A stretch of 5,324 bases of DNA. Origin: Bdellovibrio sp. GTDB lineage: Bacteria; Bdellovibrionota; Bdellovibrionia; Bdellovibrionales; UBA1609. Made by a program: the position numbers and the translations under genes. The stretch lies in the NCBI GenBank assembly GCA_003694355.1, contig RFKI01000281.1, positions 1 through 5,324 on the forward strand, in the 5' to 3' direction. How positions within the stretch are numbered: the stretch's first letter is position 1; each line of letters starts with the position of its first letter. Below the pieces are notes generated by a model, which worked only from the letters and a program-made list of their open reading frames with translations, did not search any database and was not told the DNA's origin. This document shows, one piece after another, positions 4,371 through 5,324 of the stretch.

Positions 4371-5324
4371 AAGGACTTAAGACTTCGAGATGACAGTTTT
4401 TCTGGGCACAAGGTTTTATTCGACGAAGGTCTAATTGATTTAAAGGAGTCAGGTGAATCCCTGAAAATGATCCATTAAATAAAATAGGAAAGTAGAATTT
4501 CCCTAAAGGATAAATAAGATAATTTTTTGCTAAAAATTTTGCTATTTTTGTGCAAAGTCTTTGTTTTTGAAGGGTTTTCTGAGAGTTTTCCAGTTTAGAA
4601 ATAAGACGATCCAAGTCCTTATTCTTAAGGGAGATATAGTTATTGGGATTTTTTGAGTGAAAAATTTCCATGGCATTAAGACAAGTGGGAACTTGTAAGG
4701 GGACACTTTTCCTAAAAAGATCTGGTTTTTTGTTAAGAAGAGTCCATCTCATCATTCCCCTTTCCACAGGGTGTAGATTCACGGTGATTCCTAGATTTTT
4801 TTTCCATCGATGTTGCATCCATTGAACGAGTTTCAAAGTATCATCTCCCCCAACTCGAGAATAGTAAAAATCTAAAGGTCTATAAGAAGATTTAAATGCC
4901 TTTTTTGTTTTATGAAATGAAGAAATACAAATGGATTTAGGTAAAAAGTATCGCGGCAGTCCCCAACACCCAATCAAAGACGGAGATTGAAATAGGGATT
5001 GAAACTCTTTAACATCGAGTGCTTCTGAAAGTCGTTTTCTGAGCTCTTTTCCTAACTGTTTTCCAAAACCAATGTAGTCAGTTCGCAACACAAAATGAAA
5101 ATAGAATGATTTTTTTTGCCTATATTCTCGAATAAAAGGTGCTGGCAGATAAGGTAAAAAATCAAGCTCTTTAGTCTCATAGAGTCTATAAGCTGTAAAA
5201 GGGTCTTGGACAAAGTAAACTTTAATATGGATATGAGAGGGAAGCGGTGGGAAATAAAAAGGATTCGGTTTAAGAATTATATATTGAGATGTGGTTTTAT
5301 CAATCACAAAAGGTCCATTAAAAA
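4369..5324 (-). CDS. Peptide ABC transporter substrate-binding protein (SBP_bac_5), C-terminal part
   Basis: The frame is open to the right edge, so 317 C-terminal residues are visible and the start, signal peptide and first lobe lie outside. A GTG at 5307 is not the start: the frame continues upstream as FNGPF, completing the motif NGPFVIDKTTSQYIILKPNP that corresponds to the GPY/F...LxxNPxY segment of OppA/DppA-type proteins. Other family landmarks are the DPFTAYRLYETKELDFLP segment (about residues 40-57 of the visible part), RKRLSEALDVKEF (95-107, the A-I/L-D-R/K motif), WMQHRWKKNLGITVNLHPVE (168-187), FHSKNPNNY plus DLDRLI (221-241) and YPLGKFYFPIL (271-281). Such proteins deliver oligopeptides or similar ligands to an ABC permease in the inner membrane. 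The protein is unusually rich in Phe, Tyr and Lys and divergent, so the ligand cannot be named. Permease genes, if linked, are outside the window. Confidence 0.88.
   Translation of the reverse strand, partial: FNGPFVIDKTTSQYIILKPNPFYFPPLPSHIHIKVYFVQDPFTAYRLYETKELDFLPYLPAPFIREYRQKKSFYFHFVLRTDYIGFGKQLGKELRKRLSEALDVKEFQSLFQSPSLIGCWGLPRYFLPKSICISSFHKTKKAFKSSYRPLDFYYSRVGGDDTLKLVQWMQHRWKKNLGITVNLHPVERGMMRWTLLNKKPDLFRKSVPLQVPTCLNAMEIFHSKNPNNYISLKNKDLDRLISKLENSQKTLQKQRLCTKIAKFLAKNYLIYPLGKFYFPILFNGSFSGIHLTPLNQLDLRRIKPCAQKNCHLEVLSP

Noticed and set aside
5305..5307. GTG as the start of the peptide-binding protein
   Set aside because: The frame is open upstream to the window edge and the upstream residues complete a conserved NGPF motif, so the gene begins beyond the window.

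Overview
The window is AT-rich chromosomal DNA (by eye roughly 35-40% GC) from what looks like a Gram-negative bacterium. Two proteins carry cleavable export signals, an iron-sulphur SufE is present, and a periplasmic-type peptide-binding protein runs off the right edge. The YebC protein starts MGKAWKN instead of the common MAGHSKW, and a 70-residue Cys/His protein lies next to it. From memory both resemble proteins of Bdellovibrio-like bacteria (Bdellovibrionota). That placement is a hunch from protein style, not a result, and a low-GC host-associated proteobacterium would also fit.

Layout, left to right. (1) 1-807, minus: 5' part of an unrecognised exported protein, open to the left edge. 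(2) 856-895: very strong bidirectional terminator. (3) 957-1736, minus: unrecognised exported protein of 259 aa; its ATG is fixed by a good ribosome binding site. (4) 1737-2155: divergent spacer with several hairpins and a long closing stem followed by seven T on the plus strand. (5) 2156-2587, plus: sufE. (6) 2588-2730: convergent spacer with only a weak hairpin. (7) 2731-3435, minus: yebC family gene, with an inverted repeat over a candidate promoter. (8) 3622-3834, minus: small Cys/His protein. (9) 3835-4368: long spacer with short direct repeats and two stop-bounded protein-like minus-strand frames that may be gene remnants. (10) 4369-5324, minus: C-terminal part of an extracytoplasmic peptide-binding protein (SBP_bac_5 type), whose start lies beyond the right edge.

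The genes do not form one pathway. SufE is iron-sulphur assembly without the rest of a suf operon in view, YebC is a translation or regulatory factor, and the binding protein belongs to peptide uptake. Only the minus-strand run from the binding protein through the small Cys/His gene to yebC could be partly co-transcribed, and the 534 and 186 base gaps argue for separate promoters. I see no mobile element, tRNA, rRNA or CRISPR array. The least explained stretches are the structured divergent spacer at 1821-2037 and the repeat-bearing spacer at 3835-4368.
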